Positions 35,916 through 45,862 are shown, counted from the stretch's first letter. The stretch: DNA of 62,970 bases from Fictibacillus phosphorivorans (GCF_023715845.1 NZ_JAMBOR010000021.1:1-62970); one strand, 5' to 3'. Program-made: numbers and translations. The notes: a model not told the origin generated them from the letters alone.

Positions 35916-36776
35916 TTATTTGGTTTCAGATAAATCTTTAACCCATATATTCATGTCCTCAAATTTATCGAAAATTTTACAGTTGTTGGCCAGTCTTCCC
36001 TTATATACGTATCCCTTCTGATGGAATACAGCATTCATACCAAAAGAAAGAGCTCTAGCGATTGAATAGGAACAATAGATTTTTTTCTTGAATAGTTCTT
36101 GTTCCAATCGACTGACCAAATGTTTCATTAGACCAAATTTTCTATGTTCAGGGAGCGTTGCGCAATCCGTGATTTCGGCATTATGATAGTCAGCATTTAC
36201 ATCAGCTGATGCAGCGCTTATGATTTTTTGTTGATGAGTAACCACACAGAACAACGTTCCGGATCGTATCATTTTAAGAACATATTCCGGGTCATCCATA
36301 GGGGTAGGATATACCTCAAACACTTGATTATATAAGTCGGCAAGTTCTTTTGAATCTTGTTCATCAGCCATACGTAATTCATATTCTTTAGGTAATGGAT
36401 TCAATAAAGAACTTGGCGCCAGTTTTAATACGTTTTTCAGGATTTTATCTTCTTCTGTCCAGTAGATGCTATTTCTTCTTTCGTTATCCAAATACTTGCA
36501 CATCGATACGGCAGATGCACCGTTAAAATAACCCGTAAACTCCCCTTCGTATACAAAACCTAACTCAAGCCATCTAAAAAGATCCTCTTGACGAGATTTA
36601 ATAATAATCTTTTCAAATTTATTCTGAGCTGCGATCTCATCGATCCAATTTGATAATAAACGAACACTCCCACGATAATCATCAATTCGGAGCCGTTTAT
36701 TATAAAAGTCTAAACACACGTCTGCTGTAAAATTCGGCTGTTCGATTTTATCGTTTTTATAAAAAGTAGTGTGCAT
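35916..36776 (-). CDS. yodP: Beta-lysine N-acetyltransferase YodP (AblB)
   Basis: 286 residues from an ATG 8 bases after GAGGGGG; the frame extends 23 residues upstream without a ribosome binding site. A GNAT domain fills the C-terminal half (LFCVVTHQQKIISAASAD, then LPEHRKFGLMKHLV, the acetyl-CoA loop). AblB enzymes acetylate the 6-amino group of beta-lysine made by KamA. It is read in the same direction as kamA but separated by the regulator gene and has no visible sigma-54 site. Confidence 0.9.
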   Translation of the reverse strand: MHTTFYKNDKIEQPNFTADVCLDFYNKRLRIDDYRGSVRLLSNWIDEIAAQNKFEKIIIKSRQEDLFRWLELGFVYEGEFTGYFNGASAVSMCKYLDNERRNSIYWTEEDKILKNVLKLAPSSLLNPLPKEYELRMADEQDSKELADLYNQVFEVYPTPMDDPEYVLKMIRSGTLFCVVTHQQKIISAASADVNADYHNAEITDCATLPEHRKFGLMKHLVSRLEQELFKKKIYCSYSIARALSFGMNAVFHQKGYVYKGRLANNCKIFDKFEDMNIWVKDLSETK

Positions 36777-36840
36777 TTCGTTAACCCCCTCTTTATTTAC
36801 ATAGATTCCATAAAAAACAGATAGATTCCTGCACAAAAAA

Positions 36841-36859
36841 ACCACCCGTGTAAGGTGGT
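36841..36859 (-). terminator. Terminator between the TRIC gene and yodP
   Basis: ACCACC pairs with GGTGGT around seven bases, followed on the minus strand by seven T. It implies that yodP has its own promoter in the 60 bases before its start. Confidence 0.8.
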
Positions 36860-36873
36860 AATAATTCTTGCTA

Positions 36874-37470
36874 TTATAATGCTCTATGTGGCAACCTCCA
36901 TTTATACTTTACGGACAGCATTCTAAATACGACAAGGATACCAAAGAGCAGCATATACTCAATGGTGCCGTTAACGATTTTTAAACCTACAATCAGTCCG
37001 CCTAAAAGAGCCCAAACCGCATATATTTCTTCTCTTAAAACAACAGGCTTTCTACCAGCCAAAATATCACGGATGATCCCCCCGCCTATTCCGGTTAAAA
37101 TCGCGGCAACGATAATCGCGCTTATCGGATGATTCATGCTTGAAGCAGCAATCGCTCCTTGAATAGCAAAAGCAGAAAGGCCAATCGCATCAAAGAAATT
37201 GAGACTTCTTTTAGAATACTGGATGAATTTTTCGGGCATAAAAAAGACAATAGCCATAGCAAGGAGAGCTGATTTAAGAAGGAGTCCCTGTTCCCAAATC
37301 GTATCTACAGGAAGTCCGATTAATACATTTCGTATGATTCCCCCACCGAATGCGGTAACCAGCCCTAAAATAAAAACACCTAATATATCATAATCTTCTT
37401 CCATCGCAACGAGTGCACCGGAAATGGCAAATGCAATGGTTCCAATGATGTTCAATAAATCCCAAGTCAA
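36874..37470 (-). CDS. TRIC-type cation channel family protein (UPF0126)
   Basis: 198 residues, seven membrane helices in two repeats, each with a glycine pair: FGGGIIRNVLIG and IGGGIIRDILAG. This is the bacterial TRIC/YvgT/YicG family, whose members act as trimeric cation channels; some affect glycine transport. Single gene with its own terminator. Confidence 0.9.
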   Translation of the reverse strand: MTWDLLNIIGTIAFAISGALVAMEEDYDILGVFILGLVTAFGGGIIRNVLIGLPVDTIWEQGLLLKSALLAMAIVFFMPEKFIQYSKRSLNFFDAIGLSAFAIQGAIAASSMNHPISAIIVAAILTGIGGGIIRDILAGRKPVVLREEIYAVWALLGGLIVGLKIVNGTIEYMLLFGILVVFRMLSVKYKWRLPHRAL

Positions 37471-37543
37471 ACTCGTACTTCCTTTCTGTATTCAATCATT
37501 CTCCGTATTGAATCATATAAGGTTACAAGCGTGGTGGCAAGGG

Positions 37544-38374
37544 TTATTTATAAAAATTCTTCAACTGTTCCAAAGTACTTAATGGAACTGAACAGCTTCC
37601 GATATCTCCATGAAAGACCTCACCATTCCTGAAGCCATGAAAATCACTTCCTGCAGTCTTGATCAATGAATATTTTTCTGCGATTTCTTCATATTGTTGA
37701 ACCTGTTCTACAGTATGATCCGGATGACAGTATTCGATGCCTGCAAGTCCGTTTTCACTTAATAGTGGGATCAGTTCATCAGCATCATAGATTCCAGGAT
37801 GCGCTAACACTGGAATACCCTTCGCATACAAAATAATTTTTACTGCATCTATAGGAGATATTCTGTCTGGTATAGCATACGCTACTTTTCCTTTCCCCAA
37901 AAATTTATCGAACGCTTCAGGAAGTGAATTCACGATACCTTTCTCCATTAATATCTCAGCTATGTGTCCTCTGCCTACGTTACCATCGCCACATCTTTTT
38001 GCTTCAAGTTCTTCTTCATCAATTCGAATCCCAAGCCCATTTAATTTTTGTAGAATCATTTTATTGCGCTGATCTCTAACTGTAGTAAGCTCTTCTAATT
38101 TCTTTATAAGATTCTTATCCTTGTAATCCAAATAGTATCCTAAGACATGAATATCTTGTCCTTTATACAATGTACTGATCTCAATTCCTGGGATACATTC
38201 AAAATCATTATACTTGTTTGCCTCTTTTAAAGCACCTTCTATCCCGTTAACCGTATCGTGATCAGTGATCGCAATAGCTTTTAACCCTTTTTCAACTGCT
38301 CGCTGAACGTTCTGTTCGGGTGAAAAAGTTCCATCTGAAGCCGTAGTGTGCGTATGTAAATCTCCTTGGTTCAA
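37544..38374 (-). CDS. PHP-domain phosphatase (3',5'-nucleoside bisphosphate type)
   Basis: 276 residues from a TTG start (complement of 38372-38374) 9 bases after GGAG, giving MNQGDLHTHTTASDG; the in-frame ATGs at 38383 and 38401 are badly placed for a ribosome binding site. PHP metal motifs: DLHTHTTASDG, ITDHDT, GIEIS, LAHPG and AGSDFHG. The YciV/TrpH relative in E. coli acts on pAp-type nucleotides and 5'-end RNA. Exact start is moderately sure. Confidence 0.85.
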   Translation of the reverse strand: MNQGDLHTHTTASDGTFSPEQNVQRAVEKGLKAIAITDHDTVNGIEGALKEANKYNDFECIPGIEISTLYKGQDIHVLGYYLDYKDKNLIKKLEELTTVRDQRNKMILQKLNGLGIRIDEEELEAKRCGDGNVGRGHIAEILMEKGIVNSLPEAFDKFLGKGKVAYAIPDRISPIDAVKIILYAKGIPVLAHPGIYDADELIPLLSENGLAGIEYCHPDHTVEQVQQYEEIAEKYSLIKTAGSDFHGFRNGEVFHGDIGSCSVPLSTLEQLKNFYK

Positions 38375-38424
38375 TGTTTTCATCTCCAATTTAATAATCA
38401 TATACGGTACGTGAAATTATATTG

Positions 38425-39258
38425 TTAACCTTTTTCAACTTCATGATCTGTATAGCTGATCCAATCACTCCAGCTGCCTGCATACAATAAAGGCCATTCA
38501 AAACCTGCTTCATCCATTGCTAGTATGTTTACACAAGCCGTTACACCTGAACCACAATATACAATCGTTTTTTTGTTATTCATTAAAAGTTCTTTATATA
38601 ACTGGCGAAGCTCATTCTTGTCCTTCCACCATCCCGTTTTACTAAAATGCTTATCCCAAGAAACGTTTACTGCTGTAGGGATATGTCCCGCGACTGGATC
38701 GATAGGCTCTGTTTCCCCTTTAAATCGCTTAGACTCTCTTGCGTCGATAAGCAATTTATCCTTTTGTTGGACGGCATTAACGACTTCATCACGTGTGCTT
38801 ATCATATTCGTATTAATATCAAATTTTATCTCTGACGATATTTTATCAGGCACTTTACTTGAGACAGCATACCCTTTTTCTTTATAGTGTGTGTAACCGC
38901 CTTGCATCACATAAACTTTTTTCAAGCCCATGTATTTCATTAGCCACCAGAACCTGGCTGCCATTGTACCGGATTGATCATCGTAGGCTACTACTATTTT
39001 TTCATTGTCTACTCCACAGTCGCTTAAAAATTGTGATAATATGTTTACGGAAGGTAACGGATGACGCCCACCATGAGTGGTAAGTGGTCCTGATAGATGT
39101 TTTTCCAAGTCAGCATAAAAAGCTCCTTCAATATGATCTTCTTCGTATAACCGATAACCCATTTCTGGGTCAGCCAATGAAAAGCGGCAATCGATCACAA
39201 TCGTATTTTTATCCCTTATCTTATTGTTCACCCATTCGGGACTTACGAGATTGGACAT
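38425..39258 (-). CDS. Two-domain sulfurtransferase (rhodanese/3-mercaptopyruvate type)
   Basis: 277 residues, two rhodanese domains. The C-terminal active loop CGSGVTA in TIVYCGSGVTACVN is the mercaptopyruvate-type signature. The first domain is the inactive kind and carries HGGRHPLPS. It would transfer sulfur to thiols or cyanide. Single gene with GAGGTT-type ribosome binding site; divergent from zwf. Confidence 0.88.
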   Translation of the reverse strand: MSNLVSPEWVNNKIRDKNTIVIDCRFSLADPEMGYRLYEEDHIEGAFYADLEKHLSGPLTTHGGRHPLPSVNILSQFLSDCGVDNEKIVVAYDDQSGTMAARFWWLMKYMGLKKVYVMQGGYTHYKEKGYAVSSKVPDKISSEIKFDINTNMISTRDEVVNAVQQKDKLLIDARESKRFKGETEPIDPVAGHIPTAVNVSWDKHFSKTGWWKDKNELRQLYKELLMNNKKTIVYCGSGVTACVNILAMDEAGFEWPLLYAGSWSDWISYTDHEVEKG

Positions 39259-39354
39259 AAGATAACCTCCTGTTTATGAAGTATTTTCGTTAATTTATCT
39301 TCATCTAGGGAAAACTGTAAAAAATAGAACAGATAGAAAGAAGTGACTTGCAAA

Positions 39355-40854
39355 ATGATACATAGTATACCAAATGCTTCTATTGTAATTTTTGGAGCGA
39401 CAGGTGATCTTGCTCACCGAAAACTCTTTCCTGCTCTTTATCAATTGTATCAAAAGGGCCACATGAAAGAGAACTTTTCTGTTGTAGGTGTATCCAGAAA
39501 AGAATATTCTCACGAGAAATTTCAGCAAGAAGTGTTCGAAGCAGTTAACGAACATACTCCAAACGCTGAAACGGATAAGCTAAAGAAATTTGTTTCTCAT
39601 TTCTACTATTTAAAGATGGATGTTACAAGCGAAACAAGCTATCATGAGCTTGAAGAATTACTAAACACACTTGACAGAGATTATCAGACGAACGGGAACC
39701 GCCTCTATTATCTAGCGATGGCACCACGTTTCTTTGGTACCATTCCTACCTTCTTAAAATCTGAAGGCATTACAAACACCAATGGCTGGCAAAGAATCGT
39801 TATTGAAAAACCGTTTGGCCATGATCTTCCTTCAGCTACAAAACTTAATGAAGAAATTCAGCAAAGTTTTAATGAAGATGATATTTACCGTATTGATCAC
39901 TACCTCGGTAAAGAGATGGTACAAAATATACAAGTTATCCGTTTTGGAAATGCGATCTTTGAATCAATCTGGAACAACAAATATATTGATTCTGTACAGA
40001 TCACTTCAAGTGAAACTCTTGGTGTAGAAGACAGAGCAGCGTACTATGAAAAGTCAGGTGCTCTATTAGATATGGTACAAAATCATATGCTTCAAATGGT
40101 AATGATGGTCGCAATGGAACCACCTGGTGAACTAAAACCGGAGCATATCCGTGATGAAAAGGTAAAAGTTCTTCGTTCATTACGGTTCTTTAACGAAGAA
40201 GAAGTAAGAGAAAACGTGATTCGCGGCCAATATATTGAAGGTGAAATGAAGGGTGAATCCGTTCCTGCATACTTAAAGGAAGAAAATGTTGCACCTGATT
40301 CCAAAACTGAAACGTTTGTAGCAGCAAAACTGTTTATCGACAATTTCAGATGGACAGGCGTGCCTTTTTATATTCGAACAGGAAAGCGTATGGCTGTTAA
40401 ATCTACAGAGATCGTGATCCAGTTCAAGCAAGGACCGATGGCACTCTATCATGCAAATACAGAGAAATATCAGCCGAACCTGTTGAGAATCCATATTCAG
40501 CCTGATGAAGGTGTAAGCCTTACTCTTAATGCAAAGCCGAAAGGAGATACATCGGACTTATTGCCGATCGATATGACATATAACAATAAATCAACTACTG
40601 ACATGAACTCCCCTGAAGCTTATGAGAAACTTTTACATGACTGCTTATTAGGGAATTCCACGTACTTTACTCGTTGGGATGAAGTTGCTTTAAGCTGGGA
40701 GTTTATCGACCGTATTACGAAAACTTGGAATGGCACCGGCGCTCCAATTACGTATTATGAATCTGGCAGTATGGGACCTGTTGAAGCAGAACAATTGCTA
40801 AACAGAGACGGCCATTCTTGGTGGGAACCAACTAAAGTTAGAGAGGAATGCTAA
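39355..40854 (+). CDS. zwf: Glucose-6-phosphate 1-dehydrogenase
   Basis: 499 residues from ATG 39355. A GTG four codons earlier sits on the weak AGAAG ribosome binding site and is less likely. The cofactor motif GATGDLAHRK and the substrate motif RIDHYLGKE with its catalytic histidine are both present. First step of the oxidative pentose phosphate pathway. A cyclase-family gene follows at once and probably shares the transcript. Confidence 0.96.
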   Translation: MIHSIPNASIVIFGATGDLAHRKLFPALYQLYQKGHMKENFSVVGVSRKEYSHEKFQQEVFEAVNEHTPNAETDKLKKFVSHFYYLKMDVTSETSYHELEELLNTLDRDYQTNGNRLYYLAMAPRFFGTIPTFLKSEGITNTNGWQRIVIEKPFGHDLPSATKLNEEIQQSFNEDDIYRIDHYLGKEMVQNIQVIRFGNAIFESIWNNKYIDSVQITSSETLGVEDRAAYYEKSGALLDMVQNHMLQMVMMVAMEPPGELKPEHIRDEKVKVLRSLRFFNEEEVRENVIRGQYIEGEMKGESVPAYLKEENVAPDSKTETFVAAKLFIDNFRWTGVPFYIRTGKRMAVKSTEIVIQFKQGPMALYHANTEKYQPNLLRIHIQPDEGVSLTLNAKPKGDTSDLLPIDMTYNNKSTTDMNSPEAYEKLLHDCLLGNSTYFTRWDEVALSWEFIDRITKTWNGTGAPITYYESGSMGPVEAEQLLNRDGHSWWEPTKVREEC

Positions 40855-40856
40855 TC

Positions 40857-41471
40857 ATGAAAATCTATGACGTTTCACTACCGATTTATGAAGGTATGCC
40901 TGTATATAAAAACAAACCTGAAAAGCAGCCTTCCTTTAATACTTCACAAAACGCTCATGTAACTGAAACGCGAATTGCGATGGATGTTCATACAGGAACA
41001 CATGTCGATGCTCCCCTTCACATGGTACCTGGCGGTGACACGATCGAAACTTTGCCGTTAGAAAAATTGGTTCGAAAAGCAAAAGTGATCGATCTGACGA
41101 ATGCTGAAGATTCGATTAAAGCGGAAGATCTAACCGGTAAAGATATTAAACAAGGTGATTTTGTACTATTTAAAACGAAGAACTCATGGGATACGGAATT
41201 CAACTTTGAATTTATATATGTAGATAAAGAAGCTGCTAAAACCCTTGTTGAGATCGGAGTCTCAGGTGTAGGTATTGATGCTCTAGGAGTTGAACGTGCT
41301 CAGGAAAATCACCCTACCCATAAACAATTATTTCAAAATGATGTAATCATCATAGAAGGTCTTCAATTAAAAGATGTACCAGAAGGCGAGTATTTAATGG
41401 TAGCTGCTCCTTTAAAAATTAGAGGACTAGATGCTTCTCCAGCACGTATTGTTTTAATCGAAGAATATTAA
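40857..41471 (+). CDS. Cyclase family metal-dependent hydrolase (kynurenine formamidase-like)
   Basis: 204 residues from the ATG at 40857, 10 bases after GAGG. HTGTHVDAPLHM supplies the metal-binding His and Asp residues of the cyclase/formamidase family (COG1878). Members open formyl-kynurenine or similar amides; no kynurenine pathway gene is nearby, so the substrate is unknown. The start lies just after the zwf stop. Confidence 0.85.
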   Translation: MKIYDVSLPIYEGMPVYKNKPEKQPSFNTSQNAHVTETRIAMDVHTGTHVDAPLHMVPGGDTIETLPLEKLVRKAKVIDLTNAEDSIKAEDLTGKDIKQGDFVLFKTKNSWDTEFNFEFIYVDKEAAKTLVEIGVSGVGIDALGVERAQENHPTHKQLFQNDVIIIEGLQLKDVPEGEYLMVAAPLKIRGLDASPARIVLIEEY

Positions 41472-41473
41472 AA

Positions 41474-41503
41474 AAACAGCGGATTTGATTCCGCTGTTTT
41501 TTT
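41474..41503. terminator. Bidirectional terminator
   Basis: AAACAGCGGA pairs perfectly with TCCGCTGTTT around six bases, with A and T runs outside. It serves the cyclase-family gene and the convergent MFS gene. Confidence 0.88.
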
Positions 41504-41506
41504 CAT

Positions 41507-42772
41507 TTACTCTATGGCTGGCTTTAATTGCTTTACCGGCTTTTTTTCTTCACTGCCTTCCCCTTCATCTCCTCCACCCTTTTCTTTTTCAGGTTTTATT
41601 GCAAAAAAGGCAGCGATTGCAGCAAGAACACTTACCCCGGCAGACGTATAGAAAACCATCTCGTGTGATGATTTCATGAGAACTGCATAGATTGGCGGCC
41701 CTAAAGCCACCCCAACGAATCGCATAGAACTGTAAATCGAGGTGATCGTACCTCTTGTTTCCTTATCAATTCCCTCTGTGATCAATGCATCCAAGCAAGG
41801 TAACGCTGCACCAATCCCAATACCCGCAATAAATAATGCTCCTAAGAGAAAATAAACGTTCTCAAAAAAAGTGATCAAGAATGTAGATCCTCCAAGAAGA
41901 ACCATTGATATAAACGTACACCATTTCATGACTATTTTATTTTGTTTGATTTTTTTACCTGCAATATAGGAACAAATGGATAAAGCCAATAATGGAACAG
42001 CAAGAACCAGACCTTTCATTACACCATTTATGCCATATCTCTCCTCTAAGATCGTTGAAAGATAAAATAAAATACCAAAAAGCACAAACATGATGACTCC
42101 ACCTATAAAAAAAATCGCCGCAAGCCATCTACCTTCAATATGAAAAATTTCTTTTATTTCCTTTAAAAATTCTTTAAAAGGCTGCTTTTCTTGATCTTGC
42201 TTTGGTACTTTTACTAAAAACAACACCAATAAAATAGATAGAACACAGAATACAGGAATGAGCCAAAAAGGTAAAAACCAAATGATCGTGGCTAAGAATG
42301 CTCCAAGGATCGGGCTTAAAACCTTCCCTATCGTATTAGATGTTTCAATCAGACCTAGACCAGAGCTTACCTGTTCTTCATCTTTGAACATATCTCCAAC
42401 TAGGGGCATCACGACTGGTGCTGCACCTGACGAACCTACTCCTTGAAGAAACCTCCCTACAAGGATAAGCATAAAAGCATTATCTGCTTGCCAGGCTGCC
42501 CATCCTGAAATTAACCCTCCTAACCCCGCAATAAACAAACTCGGGATAATAACTTTTTTACGACCATATCGATCCGAAAGGTAACCTGCGATGGGTATTA
42601 AAAGAATAGCTACGATTGAATAAACCGTAATGATCATTGAAACCTGAAAGGAAGAAATCTTTAGTTCCTTTTCAATTTCAGGCAAAACAGGTATAAGCAT
42701 CGAATTTCCCAATGTCATTACAAGAGGAATTGATGCGAGTGCAAGCAGATCCCATTTTTTCTTTGCTTCCAT
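41507..42772 (-). CDS. MFS transporter, DHA1 drug-exporter type
   Basis: 421 residues from the ATG 5 bases after GGAGG. Twelve membrane helices; the loop motif GYLSDRYGRKKV (motif A) and GVGSSGAAPVVMPL (motif C-like) mark a drug:proton antiporter. The charged tail (EKGGGDEGEGSEEKK) is cytoplasmic. The substrate is unknown and no regulator adjoins. Confidence 0.88.
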   Translation of the reverse strand: MEAKKKWDLLALASIPLVMTLGNSMLIPVLPEIEKELKISSFQVSMIITVYSIVAILLIPIAGYLSDRYGRKKVIIPSLFIAGLGGLISGWAAWQADNAFMLILVGRFLQGVGSSGAAPVVMPLVGDMFKDEEQVSSGLGLIETSNTIGKVLSPILGAFLATIIWFLPFWLIPVFCVLSILLVLFLVKVPKQDQEKQPFKEFLKEIKEIFHIEGRWLAAIFFIGGVIMFVLFGILFYLSTILEERYGINGVMKGLVLAVPLLALSICSYIAGKKIKQNKIVMKWCTFISMVLLGGSTFLITFFENVYFLLGALFIAGIGIGAALPCLDALITEGIDKETRGTITSIYSSMRFVGVALGPPIYAVLMKSSHEMVFYTSAGVSVLAAIAAFFAIKPEKEKGGGDEGEGSEEKKPVKQLKPAIE

Positions 42773-42947
42773 AATATCCTCCACTACCGTACTATTACCT
42801 CTTTAGTATTGTTTAAAGAACTAAAACCATACAAGAAAATCCACCCATTGACGCAAGAATCAAATTAAAGCTACACTTATGGCAAAGTGAATGTTAATCC
42901 ATAATTCTAAGATAATGCTTGTGGAAGATGAAAGGAAGTAAACGATA

Positions 42948-44105
42948 ATGGAACAATTATTAAATAGCCGCGCAAGATCGATTCAAATATCTGGGATTCG
43001 CAAGTTCTTTAATGAGGTCGCAAAATATCCTGATGCGATATCCCTTACCCTTGGCCAGCCTGATTTTCCTACTCCACTGCATGTGAAGGAAGCAGCGATT
43101 CAAGCCATACATAACAATCAGACAGTCTATTCACATAACGCGGGCTATGAAAAATTAAGAAAAGCCGCCACTACATTTGTTAATGAAAAGTATGATTTAC
43201 AGTATAACCATCAAAATGAAGTAATTGTTACAGCGGGAGCAAGTGAAGCCATCGATATCACTTTGAGAGCCATTTTATCTGAAGGTGATGAAGTATTACT
43301 TCCTGCTCCTGTTTATCCCGGATATGAACCCGTAATTACACTTTGCGGTGCGAAAGCTATATATATGGATACGACAGAAACTGCTTTTAAAGTGACCCCA
43401 GATCTTGTTAAGGAAGCAATTACTCCTAAAACAAAAGCCATTATTCTCCCGTTTCCATCTAATCCAACCGGGGTAACATTAGAAGATTATGAACTAGAAG
43501 CTCTAGCTGATTACTTAAGTAAACAAGAGATCTTTGTCCTATCTGATGAAATCTACAGTGAACTCAGATATAACGGAAAACACCGATCGATCGCAACTTA
43601 TGAAGGTATGCGGGACAAAACCTTTGTAATCAACGGCCTTTCAAAATCACATAGTATGACCGGCTGGAGAATCGGGTTTTTATTTGCCCCTTCTAACATC
43701 CTGCAGCATGTACTAAAAGTTCATCAGTACAATGTAACTTGTGCATCAACGATTTCACAAGCTGCCGCTATTGAAGCACTGACGAATGGGAAAGATGATG
43801 CAGCTCTTATGAGGAATGAATACAACAAACGGTTACAATTCTGTTCCATGCGTTTAGAACAGATGGGAATAAATTTTGTAAAACCGAATGGGGCATTTTA
43901 TTTATTCATACCCGTTTTGCAATTTGGTTTAAGTTCGTATCAATTTGCTCTAAATCTCCTTAGGCAAGAACATATCGCAGTAGTACCAGGTGATGCTTTT
44001 TCAACTTTAGGTGAAGGTTATATCAGGATCTCTTACGCAGCATCTTTAGAACAGTTGGAAAAAGGAATGAACGGACTCGAAAAATTTATTAAAACTCTCT
44101 GTTAA
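42948..44105 (+). CDS. patA: Aminotransferase A, N-acetyl-LL-diaminopimelate type
   Basis: 385 residues, class I PLP aminotransferase. SLTLGQPDFPTP, VYSHNAGYEKLR, PSNPTGVTLE and the PLP lysine in INGLSKSHSMTGWRIGFL match B. subtilis PatA closely. PatA acts in the acetylated branch of diaminopimelate/lysine synthesis. AAAGGAAG precedes the ATG. A terminator separates it from the MurE paralogue downstream. Confidence 0.92.
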   Translation: MEQLLNSRARSIQISGIRKFFNEVAKYPDAISLTLGQPDFPTPLHVKEAAIQAIHNNQTVYSHNAGYEKLRKAATTFVNEKYDLQYNHQNEVIVTAGASEAIDITLRAILSEGDEVLLPAPVYPGYEPVITLCGAKAIYMDTTETAFKVTPDLVKEAITPKTKAIILPFPSNPTGVTLEDYELEALADYLSKQEIFVLSDEIYSELRYNGKHRSIATYEGMRDKTFVINGLSKSHSMTGWRIGFLFAPSNILQHVLKVHQYNVTCASTISQAAAIEALTNGKDDAALMRNEYNKRLQFCSMRLEQMGINFVKPNGAFYLFIPVLQFGLSSYQFALNLLRQEHIAVVPGDAFSTLGEGYIRISYAASLEQLEKGMNGLEKFIKTLC

Positions 44106-44126
44106 ACTGCCCTAAATTGGGCAGTT
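44105..44126 (+). terminator. Terminator after patA
   Basis: AACTGCCC pairs perfectly with GGGCAGTT, followed by six T. Confidence 0.8.
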
Positions 44127-44232
44127 TTTTCGAATAGTTTACATAACCAGATTACGGTTAATTTTGGTTCATGGTATAAGAACTCAAATTAGAAAAACAC
44201 TACAAATACTTTATTAAAAGGATGACGTTTCC

Positions 44233-45684
44233 GTGAATTTAAAAGGATTACTAAACCATCTGCATATTGCAGCACACACAGATCAAAATCCAATAATCAC
44301 TGGTATTACTTCTCATTCCAAACATGTAAAACCAGGTTATTTGTTCTTTGCAATTTCTGGTGTGCAGGCGGACGGACATCAATACATACAAGAAGCATTC
44401 GAGAATGGTGCTGCAGCCGTAGTTGGTGAATATCATGAAACATCAGCCTCTGGACTTTACTTTTACGCAAAAGATACGAAACGACTGTTAAGTATCGCTG
44501 CTTCTTATTACTATGATGAACCGTATAAAAAGCATAAAATGACTGGAATAACTGGAACGAATGGAAAAACCACGACTTCCTTCCTCTTGCGGCATATACT
44601 CATTTCACACGAAATTACAACCGCGTTGTTTGGAACGGTTCATCATTATATTAATTCTGAAATTGTTCAAAGCTCTCACACAACCCCTGATCCTGTTACC
44701 TTGCAGAAAATGTTAAAAGAAAGCAATGATGAAGCGGTTGTAATGGAAGTAAGTTCTCATGGCCTTGAACAAAAGAGGATTGAGGGAATCACGTATGATC
44801 AGGCCATCTTTTTAAACCTAACTCATGATCATCTGGACTACCATGGTACGATGGAGTCTTATTATCAATGCAAAGCAGAATTATTTTCATACTTGAAGCC
44901 AAACGGTACCGCTATTATTTGTAGTGAAGGAAACTATGGTAGACGTTTAATAAAGGAATTGTCAACAAAAGATTCCTTACAGGTATGGACATATGGAAAA
45001 AGAAAAAGTGATCACTTCTATATTGAAGATATAGGGAAAGATTATTTTAATCTTGTTCATGAAACCCTGCATGTCACTGTCCCCCTTCCTTTGCCTGGTG
45101 ACTACAACGCGTTAAACACGAGTGCCGCTATCGCAGCTGCCCTTGATTATGGTGTTCCAATAAAGGAGTCGATCAACTATCTGAAGACCTTTGGAGGTAT
45201 TCCAGGAAGATTTGAGGAAGTTACACTCTATAATGGTACTGAAGTCATCATCGATTATGCACATACTCCTGATGGTGTTTCTCAAGTATTAGAGGCAGCT
45301 AGAAAAAAAGCCGGTGACCGCCCTTTCTATCACGTTTTTGGATTTAGAGGAAATCGGGATGTGACGAAAAGAACGGAAATGATCAGCATCTCACTTGAAT
45401 ATAGTGATCAAAGCATTTTAACCGTAGATGATCTAGACGGGGTAACAAGTGAGCAGCTTATTAAAGAAACAATTGAAGCCATACCTCCTGGACCATACTC
45501 ACCAACAGTTATTGCGGACAGAACAGAAGCAATCTTCTATGCTTTAAGGGAAGCTCCTCCAAATAGTGTGGTCATTATTACGGGAAAAGGACCTGAGCAA
45601 TATAAAGAAAAGTATCAATACCCGTCGAATTCAGATCTATCTACAGTTAAACTTTTTCAATCGTCGAACAAAACAGCGTTATAA
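44233..45684 (+). CDS. MurE-like Mur ligase paralogue lacking the DNPR motif
   Basis: 483 residues from a GTG start behind AAAGGATG. The Mur ligase frame is intact: P-loop GITGTNGKTT (106-114), THDHLDYHG, the carbamylated-type lysine K214 in YQCKAELF, and DYAHTPDGV (341-349). MurE proteins add a diamino acid to UDP-MurNAc-Ala-Glu. The DNPR motif that grips diaminopimelate is replaced by DDLD (399-402), and GKGHE is GKGPE (451-455), so a different amino acid or substrate is likely. It lies outside any cell-wall cluster, one gene after patA. Confidence 0.9.
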   Translation: MNLKGLLNHLHIAAHTDQNPIITGITSHSKHVKPGYLFFAISGVQADGHQYIQEAFENGAAAVVGEYHETSASGLYFYAKDTKRLLSIAASYYYDEPYKKHKMTGITGTNGKTTTSFLLRHILISHEITTALFGTVHHYINSEIVQSSHTTPDPVTLQKMLKESNDEAVVMEVSSHGLEQKRIEGITYDQAIFLNLTHDHLDYHGTMESYYQCKAELFSYLKPNGTAIICSEGNYGRRLIKELSTKDSLQVWTYGKRKSDHFYIEDIGKDYFNLVHETLHVTVPLPLPGDYNALNTSAAIAAALDYGVPIKESINYLKTFGGIPGRFEEVTLYNGTEVIIDYAHTPDGVSQVLEAARKKAGDRPFYHVFGFRGNRDVTKRTEMISISLEYSDQSILTVDDLDGVTSEQLIKETIEAIPPGPYSPTVIADRTEAIFYALREAPPNSVVIITGKGPEQYKEKYQYPSNSDLSTVKLFQSSNKTAL

Positions 45685-45716
45685 AACAAAAAATATCCTA
45701 TTAAGTCACAAAATAA

Positions 45717-45768
45717 AAGGGCAGACCCCAAAGTCTAAAAACTTTTGGGTCTAGCCCCTTTTTTATTT
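45717..45768 (+). terminator. Terminator after the MurE paralogue
   Basis: A long stem pairs AAGGGCAGACCCCAAAGT with ACTTTTGGGTCTAGCCCCTT with small bulges, followed by six T. Confidence 0.82.
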
Positions 45769-45862
45769 AAAAAAGTGAACGTTTTGATGAATGAAAACCA
45801 GATGAGATACGAATTCCATGCAAAAATGCTTATACACGGTGTCTTATTGCTGAGCAAGGTTC

